64,000 bases of DNA from Pseudarthrobacter defluvii. Its GTDB lineage: Bacteria; Actinomycetota; Actinomycetes; Actinomycetales; Micrococcaceae. Both the position numbers and the translations under genes were made by a program. The first letter of the stretch is position 1. Each line of letters starts with the position of its first letter. Under the pieces are notes generated by a model. The model searched no databases. It was given only the letters and a program-made list of their open reading frames with translations, and was not told where the DNA came from. Positions 43,249 to 51,289 of this stretch are shown here, piece after piece. Location of the stretch: assembly GCF_030323865.1 (NCBI RefSeq), contig NZ_CP066362.1, positions 2,046,001 to 2,110,000 of the forward strand, written 5' to 3'.

Positions 43249-44223
43249 GTGCGCCGACTACTAGCAATCCTCCTTCCCGGCCTGCTGCTCCTGACTGCCT
43301 GCGGAGGTACAGCCTCCCAGCCCGAACCCAGCAGCCAGTCCGCCGGGGAGACTGCAAAGTTCGACTCCCTCAAGTTGACCGACAACGGGGACAAGAAGGC
43401 CCCGGGTGTGGACTTCGACAAGCCGCTGACCGTCACCCAGCCCACCATCAAAGTTGTCTCCGAAGGCAGCGGCGACACTGTGAAGGCCAACCAGGTCGCC
43501 AAAATCTCCATCCTGGCCCTGAACGGCACGGACGGATCCCAGCTGGAGGATACGTTCCCCAACGAACCTCAAAGCTTCGAGCTTAACGATGAGCTCAAGA
43601 CCAGCAACGCCGTCATCTACAACGCTTTCGTGGGCGCAAAGGTGGGTTCCAGCCTTGCCCTCGCCGTCCCCGGCCAGCAGAGTGCACCGTCGGCAAGTCC
43701 CAGCCCATCGGACAGCGCAAGCCCCAGCGCCAGCCCCAGTGCCGCTGCCGATCCCACCCAGCTGCTGATCATCAAGGTTCTTTCCGCCTCGGACCCCACT
43801 CCCGTTCTGGACAAGCCGCAGGGTGAAACCGTATCGCCGCCGGCCGGACTGCCTACGGTGACTGAAAAGGACGGCGTGCCGGAGATCAATGTAGCGGGTG
43901 CAGCCGCGCCCACGTCGCTCGTATCGCAGGACCTGGTCAAGGGCACCGGCGCCACCGTCAAGGAATCCGACACGCTCACCGTAAACTACGTGGGCGTCAA
44001 CCTCAGTGACGGCACCAAGTTCGATTCCAGCTTTGACCGTGGCCAGCCCGCCACTTTCCCGCTCTCCGGCGTCATCAAGGGCTGGACCCAGGGCCTCACC
44101 GGTAAAACCGTAGGCTCCCGCGTCCTGCTGGTCATCCCCAAGGACCTGGCTTACGGTGACGCCGGCCAGGGCCAGGCGAAGGGTGACCTGGTGTTCGTAG
44201 TGGACATCCTCGGGGTCAAGTAG
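43249..44223 (+). CDS. FKBP-type peptidyl-prolyl isomerase, lipoprotein
   Basis: A 324-residue exported lipoprotein. The signal peptide LLAILLPGLLLLTACGG has a lipobox with Cys18 as the lipidation site. A linker rich in Ser/Pro/Ala (about 144-167) separates an N-terminal FKBP-like domain from a clear C-terminal FKBP domain (about 225-324): VNYVGVNLSDGTKFDSSFDR, ATFPLSGVIKGWTQGL and LAYGD. It should catalyse proline isomerisation during folding of exported proteins. GTG 43249 has no strong ribosome site. It lies 130 bp downstream of pafA with its own possible promoter. Confidence 0.88.
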   Translation: MRRLLAILLPGLLLLTACGGTASQPEPSSQSAGETAKFDSLKLTDNGDKKAPGVDFDKPLTVTQPTIKVVSEGSGDTVKANQVAKISILALNGTDGSQLEDTFPNEPQSFELNDELKTSNAVIYNAFVGAKVGSSLALAVPGQQSAPSASPSPSDSASPSASPSAAADPTQLLIIKVLSASDPTPVLDKPQGETVSPPAGLPTVTEKDGVPEINVAGAAAPTSLVSQDLVKGTGATVKESDTLTVNYVGVNLSDGTKFDSSFDRGQPATFPLSGVIKGWTQGLTGKTVGSRVLLVIPKDLAYGDAGQGQAKGDLVFVVDILGVK

Positions 44224-44286
44224 CAAGACTTACAGGGACGCCGCGTCCTCCGCGGCAACCATCAGCACTCACGCATAGGAGCAAGC

Positions 44287-44682
44287 ATGTCGTTTGGACA
44301 GCGGGAATTCGACCGCCAGAAGCCCGAGATCGATTTTCCGGAAGGCGACGTGCCCACGGAACTCGTCATTACCGACCTCATCGAGGGTGACGGCCGTGAG
44401 GCCAAGGCAGGGGACACCGTCTCCACCCACTATGTCGGCGTTGCCTGGTCCACAGGCGAGGAGTTCGACGCCTCATGGGGCCGCGGTGCACCGCTGGACT
44501 TCCGCGTCGGCGTCGGCCAGGTCATCCAGGGCTGGGACCAGGGGCTGCTGGGCATGAAGGTGGGCGGCCGCCGCCGCCTGGAGATCCCGTCAGAGCTGGC
44601 CTACGGCTCACGTGGCGCCGGCGGAGCCATCGCACCCAACGAAGCCCTGATCTTCGTCGTGGACCTCGTCGGGGTCCGCTGA
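44287..44682 (+). CDS. FKBP-type peptidyl-prolyl isomerase, cytoplasmic
   Basis: A 131-residue single-domain FKBP. Active-site signatures are VSTHYVGVAWSTGEEFDASW, VIQGWDQGLLGMKVGGRR and LAYGSRGAGGAIAPNEALIF. There is no signal peptide, so it should act on cytoplasmic proteins. ATG 44287 has TAGGAG upstream. It ends at a terminator before pafBC. Two FKBP genes between pafA and pafBC is a Micrococcaceae-like arrangement. Confidence 0.93.
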   Translation: MSFGQREFDRQKPEIDFPEGDVPTELVITDLIEGDGREAKAGDTVSTHYVGVAWSTGEEFDASWGRGAPLDFRVGVGQVIQGWDQGLLGMKVGGRRRLEIPSELAYGSRGAGGAIAPNEALIFVVDLVGVR

Positions 44683-44705
44683 CCCCAGTCAGGGACGCCG
44701 CCATG

Positions 44706-44750
44706 AGCGCGGCTGGACGGAGGACAACCCTCCGCCCAGCCGCGCTTTCT
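44706..44750 (+). terminator. Intrinsic terminator after the FKBP gene
   Basis: A 17 bp stem with one A-C mismatch (arms 44706-44723 and 44729-44746), a 5 nt loop, and TTTCT after it. Confidence 0.8.
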
Positions 44751-44771
44751 GCTTTCGCCCGGGGAGTTTAG

Positions 44772-44777
44772 TAACGT
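44772..44777 (+). promoter_or_regulatory. Candidate -10 of a leaderless pafBC transcript
   Basis: TAACGT ends 7 nt before GTG 44785, downstream of the terminator. Confidence 0.45.
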
Positions 44778-44784
44778 AACCAAC

Positions 44785-46770
44785 GTGTCCGTAACCCGCA
44801 CTGAACGACTCCTCAACCTGTTGATCGCGCTGCTCAACACCCGCTACGGGCTTCACCGCAGCGAACTGCGTGACAAGGTCTACCACGACACCTCCGGCAA
44901 CGACGTCGCCTTCGGGCGCATGTTCGAGCGGGACAAGAATGACCTGCGGGCGATGGGCTTTGACGTCGAGACGCTGACGGACCTGGGCTGGAGCGAGGAC
45001 GATCCGGCCACCACGCGGTACCGGATCGGCAAGGAATCCAACCGGCTCCCCGATGTCGAGCTGGGGCCCGAGGAGTGGACCGTCCTCCTGCTGGCCTCCC
45101 AACTTTGGGAGCGCGCCGCGCTGGGCAGGGCAGCCCAAAGCGCACTGCGGAAGCTGCAGGCATCCGGACAGCTGGCAGAGGTGCAACTGCCTGCCGGAGT
45201 CCAGCCCCGAATCAAACCGGCAGGGCAGGCCTTCGACGACATCGTGGCAGCCATGCACGCGCGGCATCCCGTGAGCTTCACCTACCTGGCCGGCAGTACA
45301 GGCAGGGAGGAAGAACGGACTGTTGAGCCCTGGGGCCTGGGCAGCCGCTTCGGCCAGTGGTACCTGATGGGCTACGACCGGGCCCGGAAGGCCGCACGGC
45401 AGTTCCGGCTTTCCCGCCTCACCAGTGCCGTGACCGCCCTCCCGAGAGAGCAGTACGAGCCCCCCGCCGACTTCAACATCCGGGCGGAGCTGGACCGGCT
45501 GCCCGAACTGCCGCTGCGCACTGCCGTGGTGGATGTCCGGAACGGGCACCTCCTGGCCCTTCGCCGCCGGGCGGTCCCGGATGCCGGAGAGCAGGCCTCG
45601 GGCCGCCCCCGCGACGGCTACGACCGGCTCGTCCTGGAGTACCGGGACCCGGAAGTCCTGGCCGAAGAACTGGCGTCCTACGGGCCGGACGCCCTGGCAG
45701 TAGAACCCGCCGGACTCGCCGGGGCCGTACGGCGGCGGCTGCAGGGCGCGGCAGACTTCAGCGCCGAACCCGTCCCCGCATACTCCTTTACCGACACCCG
45801 TGCACGTGCTGGCCGAAAAGGAACCTCGGAGGACCAGCTCAAGCGGATGCTGCAGCTGGTGCCCTTCCTGGTCCACAACCAGGGCCTCCACATCCAGGAC
45901 GTCGCCCGCCACTTCGGCGTCACCCGCGAAGAACTCGAAGCGGACCTCCGGATCCTCATTTGTTCCGGATTGCCCGAGGGCTATCCGGACGACCTGCTCG
46001 ACATCCAGTGGGAAGACGACCACGTCTTCATCACCCAGGACCTCGACCTGAAAAAGCCGGTCCGGTTCACCGTCGAGGAGGCCTGCGCCCTGCTGACTGG
46101 GCTGGAGACACTCAATGGCCTGCCTGACCTGCCCGGCGGGGGCGCCCTGGAATCGGTCACCCTGAAGCTCCTGGCCGCCGCCGGGGAGGAAGGACTCCGC
46201 GCTGCCTCCATCGCCGGCCCGCAGGTAGCTCCCGCGGACGCCGAAACTCACGCCACTGTCCGCCAGGCCATCGAGTCCCGTTCGCAGCTCCACCTAACGT
46301 ACTTGTCACCGCAGCGGGACGCGGTCACGGAACGCGACGTTGACCCACTGCGGCTCTATTCCCTGGACAACACGTGGTACTTCGAAGCCTGGTGCCACCT
46401 GGTGGACGGGCTGCGGAACTTCCGCCTGGACCGGGTACAGGACGTGCACCCCAACGGGGCGCCGGCTCGCAAGGCGGGGGAACGGGACGGGGGTGTCCCG
46501 GCCAAGCTGTTCACCCCGAACGACGACGACACGACCGTCACAGTCCAGCTCACCCGGCAGGGGAGGGGGCTGGCGGAGGATTATTACGCGGAGCGGACAG
46601 CCGAGCTTCCGGACGGCGGCCTGGTGGCAGAGATCCGGTTTGGCAGCACGGCATGGCTGCCGATGTTCGTGGCCCAGCACGGCGGCGCGGCCCGCATCCT
46701 GGCACCCACCGAAGTGGCCGGCGCCGCGCGGGACTGGTTGGCGGCCGCCCTGGACAGCTACGCCGGATAG
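44785..46770 (+). CDS. pafBC: PafB-PafC fused WYL-domain transcription regulator
   Basis: A 661-residue protein in which two homologous regulators that are separate in mycobacteria (PafB about 1-330, PafC about 340-661) are joined. Each half has an N-terminal winged helix (TRTERLLNLLIALLNTRYGL and QLKRMLQLVPFLVHNQGLHI), a WYL domain and a C-terminal extension domain. PafBC activates many DNA-damage response genes independently of LexA; its signal is reported to be single-stranded DNA. The link between halves is at about DTRARAGRKGTSEDQ. GTG 44785 follows TAACGT by 7 nt. Confidence 0.94.
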   Translation: MSVTRTERLLNLLIALLNTRYGLHRSELRDKVYHDTSGNDVAFGRMFERDKNDLRAMGFDVETLTDLGWSEDDPATTRYRIGKESNRLPDVELGPEEWTVLLLASQLWERAALGRAAQSALRKLQASGQLAEVQLPAGVQPRIKPAGQAFDDIVAAMHARHPVSFTYLAGSTGREEERTVEPWGLGSRFGQWYLMGYDRARKAARQFRLSRLTSAVTALPREQYEPPADFNIRAELDRLPELPLRTAVVDVRNGHLLALRRRAVPDAGEQASGRPRDGYDRLVLEYRDPEVLAEELASYGPDALAVEPAGLAGAVRRRLQGAADFSAEPVPAYSFTDTRARAGRKGTSEDQLKRMLQLVPFLVHNQGLHIQDVARHFGVTREELEADLRILICSGLPEGYPDDLLDIQWEDDHVFITQDLDLKKPVRFTVEEACALLTGLETLNGLPDLPGGGALESVTLKLLAAAGEEGLRAASIAGPQVAPADAETHATVRQAIESRSQLHLTYLSPQRDAVTERDVDPLRLYSLDNTWYFEAWCHLVDGLRNFRLDRVQDVHPNGAPARKAGERDGGVPAKLFTPNDDDTTVTVQLTRQGRGLAEDYYAERTAELPDGGLVAEIRFGSTAWLPMFVAQHGGAARILAPTEVAGAARDWLAAALDSYAG

Positions 46771-46773
46771 ACT
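46768..46773 (+). promoter_or_regulatory. Candidate -10 of a leaderless transcript (small membrane protein)
   Basis: TAGACT ends 7 nt before ATG 46781; its TAG is also the pafBC stop codon. Confidence 0.4.
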
Positions 46774-46780
46774 TCTCAGC

Positions 46781-47128
46781 ATGCCTTGGTGGTCCTGGAT
46801 TCTCATTTGGGTGGCGCTCGTCGCCGTCGCCCTGCTTTTCTATGTCCTGCTGGGCATCCGTCTCTTCCGCCAGTTCATGGCAACCATGAAGGATCTCAGC
46901 GCCGCAGGCGCGAAACTGGGGCACCTGGGCTCCGTTGAGGTCCTGGAGGAATCCCATGATTTGTCCCGTCCCGTGCCGGGCTCGGCCGTTTTTGCCTCAC
47001 CCGCTGACATGCGACATGATTACGAGGCATCCAAACTGGCGCGGCGCGAAGAACGCCGGCGCAGGCGAGTGCAGCGCAAGAAGGACCGGGGCCAGCCGCA
47101 GGCGCTCGGAGATCTCGACTTCACATAG
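46781..47128 (+). CDS. Small single-pass membrane protein between pafBC and tatA
   Basis: A 115-residue protein: one N-terminal membrane segment (SWILIWVALVAVALLFYVLL, about 5-24), then a helical cytoplasmic part, ending in a very basic stretch (RREERRRRRVQRKKDRGQP). Not recognised as a named family; similar small proteins sit between pafC and tatA in related actinobacteria. ATG 46781 is used; the frame extends far upstream inside pafBC and is not coding there. tatA begins 32 bp later. Confidence 0.72.
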   Translation: MPWWSWILIWVALVAVALLFYVLLGIRLFRQFMATMKDLSAAGAKLGHLGSVEVLEESHDLSRPVPGSAVFASPADMRHDYEASKLARREERRRRRVQRKKDRGQPQALGDLDFT

Positions 47129-47160
47129 AAGTAGGATGTAATTAGAGGAAAGGATTTCCC

Positions 47161-47436
47161 GTGGGAAGACTCTTTGATGGCCCCTGGCCAATCGTAATCA
47201 TCATCGTTGTTGCTTTGCTTCTCTTCGCTGCCCCGAAGCTTCCGGCCATGGCCCGCAGCCTGGGCCAGTCGATGCGGATCATCAAGTCCGAGGTCAAGGA
47301 AATGAAGAACGACGGCAAAGCCGACACCAACACCGAGGCCTCCGGTCCGGTGGAAGGCACCATCGTGAACCACCCCAAGGCGAAGCCCGGTGAGCCGACA
47401 GACGGCACTGACGTTCCGCCGTCGACCCGCGCCTGA
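47161..47436 (+). CDS. tatA: Sec-independent translocase subunit TatA
   Basis: A 91-residue protein with the TatA layout: one N-terminal membrane segment (WPIVIIIVVALLLFAAPKLP), an amphipathic helix (MARSLGQSMRIIKSEVKEM) and a disordered polar tail. TatA oligomers form the pore that exports folded proteins with twin-Arg signals. GTG 47161 has AGAGGAAAGG upstream. tatC follows 6 nt after the stop; no tatB is adjacent. Confidence 0.94.
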   Translation: MGRLFDGPWPIVIIIVVALLLFAAPKLPAMARSLGQSMRIIKSEVKEMKNDGKADTNTEASGPVEGTIVNHPKAKPGEPTDGTDVPPSTRA

Positions 47437-47442
47437 CCTCCC

Positions 47443-48279
47443 GTGGCACTGTCGCGGGCCCGTAAAGCCAATCCCGAGGGGCGGATGTCGCTTTGGGAGC
47501 ACCTCAAGGAGCTGAAGAACCGGCTGATTAAGTCGGCGATCGGCGTCGTCATCGGCGGCATTGGGGGCTGGATACTTTACGATCCGCTGCTGAAGGCCCT
47601 GGCGGAGCCGGTAAACCGGATTTCGAATGAGACCGGCGGCCTCGCAGCCATCAACTTCGGGACCATCGCGTCGCCCTTCGACTTCAAGCTGCAGATGTCG
47701 CTCCTGATCGGCGCTGTCATCTCCAGCCCCATCTGGATCTACCAGCTCTGGGCGTTCATCACTCCCGGGCTGACATCCAAGGAGCGGCGGTACACCCTGG
47801 GTTACATGGCCGCGGCCATCCCACTGTTCCTCGCCGGAATCTGGGTGGGCTGGCTCGTGGTTCCGCAAGTGGTCCACGCGCTGACCCAGTTCACCCCCGC
47901 CGGTTCCTCCAGCGTCATTGACGCCAGGACCTACATCGAATTCGTCACCCGCATGGTGCTGATGCTGGGCCTGGCCTTCCTGGTGCCCGTGGTGCTGGTG
48001 GGTGTCAACATGGCGGGCATTGTGTCCGGACGCACCATCCTCAAGGCCTGGCGAATCACGGTTTTCCTGGTCTTTGTCCTGGCTGCCATCGCCGCGCCCG
48101 GTGCTGACGCGATATCGATGTTCATGCTGGCGGGACCGCTGCTGGCACTGTTCTTCGCAGCAATCGGCATCTGCATCATGAACGACAAGCGCCGCGACCG
48201 CCGCCAGGCGCGGCAGGTGGAGGAGACCGAGGCCACCGCAGACATCGCCACCCCAAGCAGCGAACTCAAGAAGCTCTAG
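47443..48279 (+). CDS. tatC: Sec-independent translocase subunit TatC
   Basis: A 278-residue six-span membrane protein that recognises the twin-Arg signal peptide. Signature segments are MSLWEHLKELKNRLIKSAIG (the N-terminal signal-binding region with conserved Glu) and FVTRMVLMLGLAFLVPVVLV. The C-terminus is charged and cytoplasmic. GTG 47443 and the TatA stop are 6 nt apart, so coexpression is likely. helY follows with its own -10. Confidence 0.95.
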   Translation: MALSRARKANPEGRMSLWEHLKELKNRLIKSAIGVVIGGIGGWILYDPLLKALAEPVNRISNETGGLAAINFGTIASPFDFKLQMSLLIGAVISSPIWIYQLWAFITPGLTSKERRYTLGYMAAAIPLFLAGIWVGWLVVPQVVHALTQFTPAGSSSVIDARTYIEFVTRMVLMLGLAFLVPVVLVGVNMAGIVSGRTILKAWRITVFLVFVLAAIAAPGADAISMFMLAGPLLALFFAAIGICIMNDKRRDRRQARQVEETEATADIATPSSELKKL

Positions 48280-48287
48280 GCTGCCGT

Positions 48288-48293
48288 TAGGCT
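48288..48293 (+). promoter_or_regulatory. Candidate -10 of a leaderless helY transcript
   Basis: TAGGCT ends 6 nt before ATG 48300, in the 20 bp gap after tatC. Confidence 0.45.
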
Positions 48294-48299
48294 TGGGGT

Positions 48300-51227
48300 A
48301 TGTCCTCCACCACCGGACCCTTCTCCACCGGCCCTATCGATCCTGAAGAGCTGTCTCCCGCTGAGCGCTACCGTGCCAGCGCCGAACGCAGGGCCGAGGC
48401 AGCCACCCCCCTCGGATCGTTCAGCGGGACCCTGGACTTTGAACTGGATGACTTCCAAAAGCAGGCATGCCGTTCCCTCCAGGAGGGCAGGGGAGTCCTG
48501 GTGGCCGCCCCGACCGGTGCCGGCAAGACCATAGTGGGGGAGTTTGCCATCTACCTCGCCCTGCAGCGGGGGCTGAAGGCCTTCTACACCACGCCCATCA
48601 AGGCGCTCAGCAACCAGAAGTTCAGCGAACTGAGCGAAAAGTATGGTTCGGACAACGTTGGCCTCCTGACCGGTGACACCAGCATCAATGGCGATGCCCA
48701 GGTGGTGGTCATGACCACGGAAGTCCTGCGGAACATGCTGTACGCGGATTCGGCCACGCTGGCCGATCTTGGCTACGTGGTGATGGATGAGGTGCACTAC
48801 CTCGCCGACCGGTTCCGCGGGGCAGTGTGGGAAGAAGTCATCATCCACCTGCCCAGCGAGGTGCAGGTCGCCTCGCTCAGCGCCACGGTCTCCAACGCGG
48901 AGGAATTCGGCGCCTGGCTGGACACCGTCCGCGGTGACACCGACATCATCGTTTCCGAACACCGGCCGGTACCGCTGTGGCAGCATGTCATGGTGGGCCG
49001 GCAGATCATGGACCTGTTCGCCGGGGAAACCACCTTTGACGAGATCGCCCCGCCCGTTGAGGACGAGGACGAGCTACCGGCCAAGCCCGGCAAACCTGCG
49101 AACAACGCCAAGGGGCGCGGCTTCGACGTCAACCCGGACCTGCTGGCCGTGGCCCAGAGCGAAACCCAGCAAAGTTTCCGCAGCAGCCGCCCGGGCCCCG
49201 GGAGCCGGGGCCAACGCGGCAGGCGCGGAAACGACCGCCTGGGGCGGGGCGGAGAGCCCAGGGGAGTGCGGCCGGCCAGCCGCCCCCAGGTCATCGCGAG
49301 CCTGGACCGGATGGACCTCCTGCCTGCCATCACCTTCATCTTTTCCCGCGCCGGCTGCGAGGCAGCGGTGGCCCAGTGTGTCGGGTCCGGACTGTGGCTC
49401 ACAACGGAAAGGGAGCAGCGGATCATCGCCCAGCGCGTGGATGAAGCCGGGCAGGACATCCCGCCGGACGACCTCGACGTCCTGGGCTTCTGGACCTGGC
49501 GGGACGGCCTGGTCCGCGGTTTTGCTGCCCACCACGCCGGGATGCTGCCCACTTTCAAGGAGGTAGTGGAGAAGCTTTTCGCCGACGGACTGGTGAAGGC
49601 TGTCTTCGCCACGGAAACCCTTGCCTTGGGCGTGAACATGCCCGCACGTTCCGTGGTGCTGGAAAAGCTGGACAAGTTCAACGGCGAAGCCCACGTGGAC
49701 ATCACTGCAGGTGAATACACCCAACTGACTGGCCGGGCGGGCCGCCGCGGGATCGACATCGAGGGCCACGCCGTGGTGTTGTGGCAGCCCGGAACGGACC
49801 CGACGGCGGTGGCAGGCCTGGCGTCCCGGCGCACCTACCCGCTCAACTCGAGCTTCCGGCCCACCTACAACATGAGCATCAACCTCCTGGCGCAGTTTGG
49901 CCGGTCCCGGGCCCGCGAAATCCTGGAGTCCTCCTTTGCCCAGTTCCAGGCCGACCGCTCCGTGGTGGGCCTGGCCAGGCAGGTACGCAGCCGCGAGGAA
50001 TCGCTGGCAGGCTACGCCAAGTCCATGACCTGCCACCTGGGCGACTTTACGGAGTATGCCCGGCTGCGCAGGGAACTCTCCGATGCCGAGAGCGCCACGT
50101 CCCGGACCAAGTCACGGGTCCAGAAGTCGCTCAGTGGCGACTCCCTTGCCCGTCTCCTGCCGGGGGACGTAGTGAACGTCCCCGGCGGACGCGCCCCGGG
50201 GCCCGCCGTCGTCCTCAGCTCCGACCACGGCAGCCGCGAACCCCGGCCTGCCGTGCTCACGCTGGACAACCAGTTGCGCCGCATTGGTACGGATGACCTG
50301 GAAGGTCCCATCGCGCCGGTGACCCGGATCCGCATTCCGAAGTCCTTCAATGCCAAGGTGCCCAAGTCACGGCGCGATCTTGCGTCCTCCGCCCGGAACG
50401 CGCTGCGGGAGAACCGGCCGCCCGCTCCCGGCCAGAACCGCAACCACGATTTTGGCCGCGGCGCAGCCTTTCCCAACCAGGAGAAGCGTATTGCCGCCCT
50501 GCGCCGGGCCCTGAAGGCGCACCCCTGCCATGGATGCAGCGAACGGGAAGACCACGCCCGGTGGTCGGAGCGCTGGTGGAAGCTGCGGCGCGAAACGGAC
50601 GGGCTGGTCCGCCAGATCCAGGGCCGGACCAACACCATCGCCAAAACCTTCGACCGGGTCTGCGATGTCCTGTCCGCCTACGGATATTTGGAGGAGACCG
50701 GGGACGGCGGGCTCAAGATCAGCCCGGATGGCCAGCGGCTGCGCCGGATCTACGGCGAGAAGGACCTGCTGATCTCGCAGTCCCTGCGCCTGGGCGCCTT
50801 CGATGACCTGGACGCCGCCGAAGTGGCCGCCCTGGCCAGCGTCCTGGTATTCCAGGCCAAACGCGAAGACCGGGGACTGCGGCCGCGCATGCCCAGCGTC
50901 TCCCTGGAAACTTCGGTGGACATCGTGGTGAGGGAGTGGTCCGTGCTTGAGGACGTGGAAGAGGAGAACAAGCTTCCGCTGACCGGCGAGCCTGAACTGG
51001 GCCTGGTCTGGCCCCTCTACAAGTGGGCCCGCGGCCGCCACCTGCAGGATGTCCTGAGCGGCACCGACCTCGCGGCCGGCGACTTTGTCCGCTGGGTCAA
51101 GCAGGTGGTGGACCTCCTGGACCAGCTGGCAAAGATCCCCGGCCTTGATCCGCGGCTGGCACGGCTTTGCGCCGAGGCGATCAACCTCATCCGCCGCGGC
51201 GTCGTTGCGTACTCGTCCGTCCTCTAA
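48300..51227 (+). CDS. helY: Superfamily 2 RNA helicase HelY (Ski2/Mtr4-like)
   Basis: A 975-residue DExH helicase. Walker A is APTGAGKT (70-77), motif II is DEVHYLADRFRG (about 163-174), SATVSNAEEFG is motif III-like and TGRAGRRGID is motif VI. A Gly/Arg-rich insertion (about 285-325, GSRGQRGRRGND) interrupts the second RecA domain region. The C-terminal DSHCT-type domain covers about 790-975. Related to Rv2092c of M. tuberculosis and to eukaryotic Ski2/Mtr4, which feed RNA to the exosome; a role in RNA decay is inferred. Confidence 0.93.
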   Translation: MSSTTGPFSTGPIDPEELSPAERYRASAERRAEAATPLGSFSGTLDFELDDFQKQACRSLQEGRGVLVAAPTGAGKTIVGEFAIYLALQRGLKAFYTTPIKALSNQKFSELSEKYGSDNVGLLTGDTSINGDAQVVVMTTEVLRNMLYADSATLADLGYVVMDEVHYLADRFRGAVWEEVIIHLPSEVQVASLSATVSNAEEFGAWLDTVRGDTDIIVSEHRPVPLWQHVMVGRQIMDLFAGETTFDEIAPPVEDEDELPAKPGKPANNAKGRGFDVNPDLLAVAQSETQQSFRSSRPGPGSRGQRGRRGNDRLGRGGEPRGVRPASRPQVIASLDRMDLLPAITFIFSRAGCEAAVAQCVGSGLWLTTEREQRIIAQRVDEAGQDIPPDDLDVLGFWTWRDGLVRGFAAHHAGMLPTFKEVVEKLFADGLVKAVFATETLALGVNMPARSVVLEKLDKFNGEAHVDITAGEYTQLTGRAGRRGIDIEGHAVVLWQPGTDPTAVAGLASRRTYPLNSSFRPTYNMSINLLAQFGRSRAREILESSFAQFQADRSVVGLARQVRSREESLAGYAKSMTCHLGDFTEYARLRRELSDAESATSRTKSRVQKSLSGDSLARLLPGDVVNVPGGRAPGPAVVLSSDHGSREPRPAVLTLDNQLRRIGTDDLEGPIAPVTRIRIPKSFNAKVPKSRRDLASSARNALRENRPPAPGQNRNHDFGRGAAFPNQEKRIAALRRALKAHPCHGCSEREDHARWSERWWKLRRETDGLVRQIQGRTNTIAKTFDRVCDVLSAYGYLEETGDGGLKISPDGQRLRRIYGEKDLLISQSLRLGAFDDLDAAEVAALASVLVFQAKREDRGLRPRMPSVSLETSVDIVVREWSVLEDVEEENKLPLTGEPELGLVWPLYKWARGRHLQDVLSGTDLAAGDFVRWVKQVVDLLDQLAKIPGLDPRLARLCAEAINLIRRGVVAYSSVL

Positions 51228-51289
51228 TCCCGCTTTTACCCCTGCCGGCCGCCGCCGGGCTGCCCAAACCCCCAGGAGTCATTCCCACC

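Noticed and set aside
44689..46293. 534-codon leftward open frame opposite pafBC
   Set aside because: High-GC shadow; the sense strand encodes two winged-helix/WYL modules.
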